Shown: positions 62,579-64,000 of the stretch, piece by piece
How positions within the stretch are numbered: position 1 is the stretch's first letter
Layout: each line of letters begins with the position of its first letter
NCBI GenBank assembly: GCA_024345305.1
Contig: BRON01000018.1
Location: 62,001-126,000, forward strand
Direction of reading: 5' to 3'
From: Mrakia gelida
Lineage: Eukaryota > Basidiomycota > Tremellomycetes > Cystofilobasidiales > Mrakiaceae
DNA length: 64,000 nt
Made by a program: the position numbers and the translations under genes
The notes under the pieces: generated by a model
What the model saw: only the letters and a program-made list of their open reading frames with translations
What the model was told of the DNA's origin: nothing
Database searches by the model: none

Positions 62579-64000
62579 TTAGATCTTGTACACGATGCTG
62601 AAGAGGGTGGAAAAGGAGGTGAAGGGGAGGGAGGAAGTCAGCATCGATCGAGATCAACATCGCGTCGCCTAATGCAAGCGAGAAAGAAAACGATGGGACT
62701 CACTCTCCAGAGAACATGATCTCGTTGTCCTTCGCCTGAAGAGAGAGAGAGACGCACAAAGAAGAAGGAAAAGGTCGTCAGTTCGTAGAAAACGAGAACG
62801 CAGAAGCAAAGAGGAAGGAATGAAAAGACGCGTCGTCGAAACTCACCATCCTCGCGCACATCGCCTTCGCCTCCTCGCTTCCAAACATGTCCGACGGTCG
62901 GAGATCCTTGTTGATGTCCGGCAGCACGTCGGTAAGCTCGAGGAACTCCTCCTCGCTGTACTGGTTGGCGAAGAGATCTCCGAGACGAGTTCGGAAGAGG
63001 GAGAGTCTGCAAGCAAGGGGAGAAAACGAGCCAGAGTCAGCGACGGTGGACGAGGGACGACGAACGAGACCTTGAAGTGATAGAGAGTTTAAAAGAACGA
63101 ACCTTTCAGGAGCCACAGGACCTTGACTTCCCTGAGTAGGAGGCTCAGCGATCTCCTCGTCGTCGTCCTCCACGACCTTCATCGACACGTCCTCCTCGGG
63201 GGTTGCCTCCTCCTCCTCCTCCCCTCCAGCAGCCTCAACCTCCTTGCTCGCACTCCTCCTAGCCGTCGGAGGTTTCCTTCCCTTCCCCTTCGCAGGTGCC
63301 TTCCTCGGCGACGACCCAACTCCTCCAGCAGGCATCTCCATCCTCTTCTCAGCCTCAGCCACCTCGTCCTCGTCCCCTCCAGCTCCAGCTCCTCCCTCGT
63401 CGTCGTCGTCCGAATCCGAGTCCGAAGCGGCGGGAACTCCGTCGTTGAGCTTTCTCTTCTTCTTCCTCGCGGGCTTGAGGACCTCCTTGAACAGAGCGAA
63501 TCGAAGGATCTCCTCGGCGGCCATGGCGTCTCGCTCGTCGACCTTTTGGGAGAGTCGAGCTTTGGCGTGGGCGGTGGAGAGACGGATGAGGGTTTCGAGG
63601 GTACGGGCGGTGAGAGGGGAGGTCTGCGACGGTGAGAAAGAGCCGAAAAAGAGGTGAGTTAGCGGCTCGAGCCAGACGCGTCCTTCTGGCTCGCGCTTCC
63701 AAGCGCGCGAAGGCACCGGAGACAAAGATGAGAGAGAACGGAAACGTACCCTCTTGGTTCCACTAGCCAGCTCGTCGTTCCTCAGCGCAGCGTAGACGGA
63801 GACGATCCAGTCGGCAGCTCCCTTCGTCAGGACGGGTTGGATTCGGTTCTTGGCGTATTGGATGTACTTCTTGACGAACGCGATCGAGAGGACCTCCTTC
63901 TTCTTGTTGGCTCCTCGTCCAGAGGTGGTGGTGACTCCTCCGTGAAGCAGAGCGGAGAACTTCTCGAAGACGGGGGTTTCGAGACGCGACTCCTCGAGGT
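62579..64000 (-). CDS. MCM3: DNA replication licensing factor MCM3 (C-terminal part; 5' part off the right edge)
   Basis: Subunit of the MCM2-7 replicative helicase in the nucleus. Exons in transcript order: 64000-63750 (open at the edge), 63623-63103, 63006-62847, 62735-62704 and 62597-62579. Recognisable parts are AFVKKYIQYAKNRIQPVL, DWIVSVYAALRNDELASGTKR and TSPLTARTLETLIRLSTAHA with KARLSQKVDERDAMAAEEIL. These are the arginine-finger and sensor-2 end of the MCM AAA+ domain. LTARTLETLIRL with AHAKARLS is typical of MCM3. A basic and acidic linker (KKKRKLND, then Asp/Ser runs) follows, possibly a nuclear localisation signal. A folded tail has RLGDLFANQYSEEEFLEL and ends in SGDIVYKI. The Walker motifs are outside the window. 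Confidence 0.93.

Overview
The window looks like nuclear DNA of a basidiomycete yeast, most likely from the Pucciniomycotina (Microbotryomycetes such as Rhodotorula, Sporobolomyces or Rhodosporidiobolus). This is an inference from GC-rich codon use, pyrimidine-rich flanks, dense short introns (donor GTGAGT or GTTCGT, branch site CTGAC, acceptor CAG) and the gene set. No database search was possible. Exon borders were read by hand from splice signals. For the complete multi-exon genes the summed exon length is divisible by three.

Layout. The left edge holds the 5' part of a fungal MscS-type channel gene (minus). It shares a promoter region with a Cdc15/Hof1-type F-BAR/SH3 gene (2085-6764, plus). 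An intron-containing tRNA-Val (UAC) follows (7697-7789, minus), then SOD2 (minus), which faces POP3 (plus). Next come two convergent Zn2Cys6 regulators (13661-16142 plus, 16487-20359 minus). The second shares a 181-bp promoter with the cell-wall-integrity MAP kinase gene MPK1/SLT2 (20541-23640). SNF12/SWP73 (24085-26637, minus) and a tandem-PH protein (26934-29769, plus) follow. A very large DH-BAR-SH3 Rho-GEF occupies 30718-37333. After a 1.8-kb gap lies a 101-residue unknown gene (39135-39529), then a SulP/STAS transporter (39816-44169, minus) and a full-length ABCC transporter with about 36 exons (45103-52883, plus). A second MscS gene (53088-62289, plus) has an intact Ty1/copia retrotransposon (55655-60498) inside one intron. 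The 3' part of MCM3 (minus) runs off the right edge.

The genes are individually promoted eukaryotic genes with no operon logic. Several fall in one cell-biological area: surface, septum and osmotic stress (F-BAR/SH3, MAP kinase, DH-BAR GEF, PH protein, two MscS channels, transporters). The rest is housekeeping (SOD2, POP3, SNF12, MCM3). The most notable points are a young retrotransposon 12 nt inside an intron of an otherwise readable gene, a predicted 2-nt micro-exon in the ABC gene, a recurrent GTTCGT donor class, and paired MscS paralogues with identical exon lengths.
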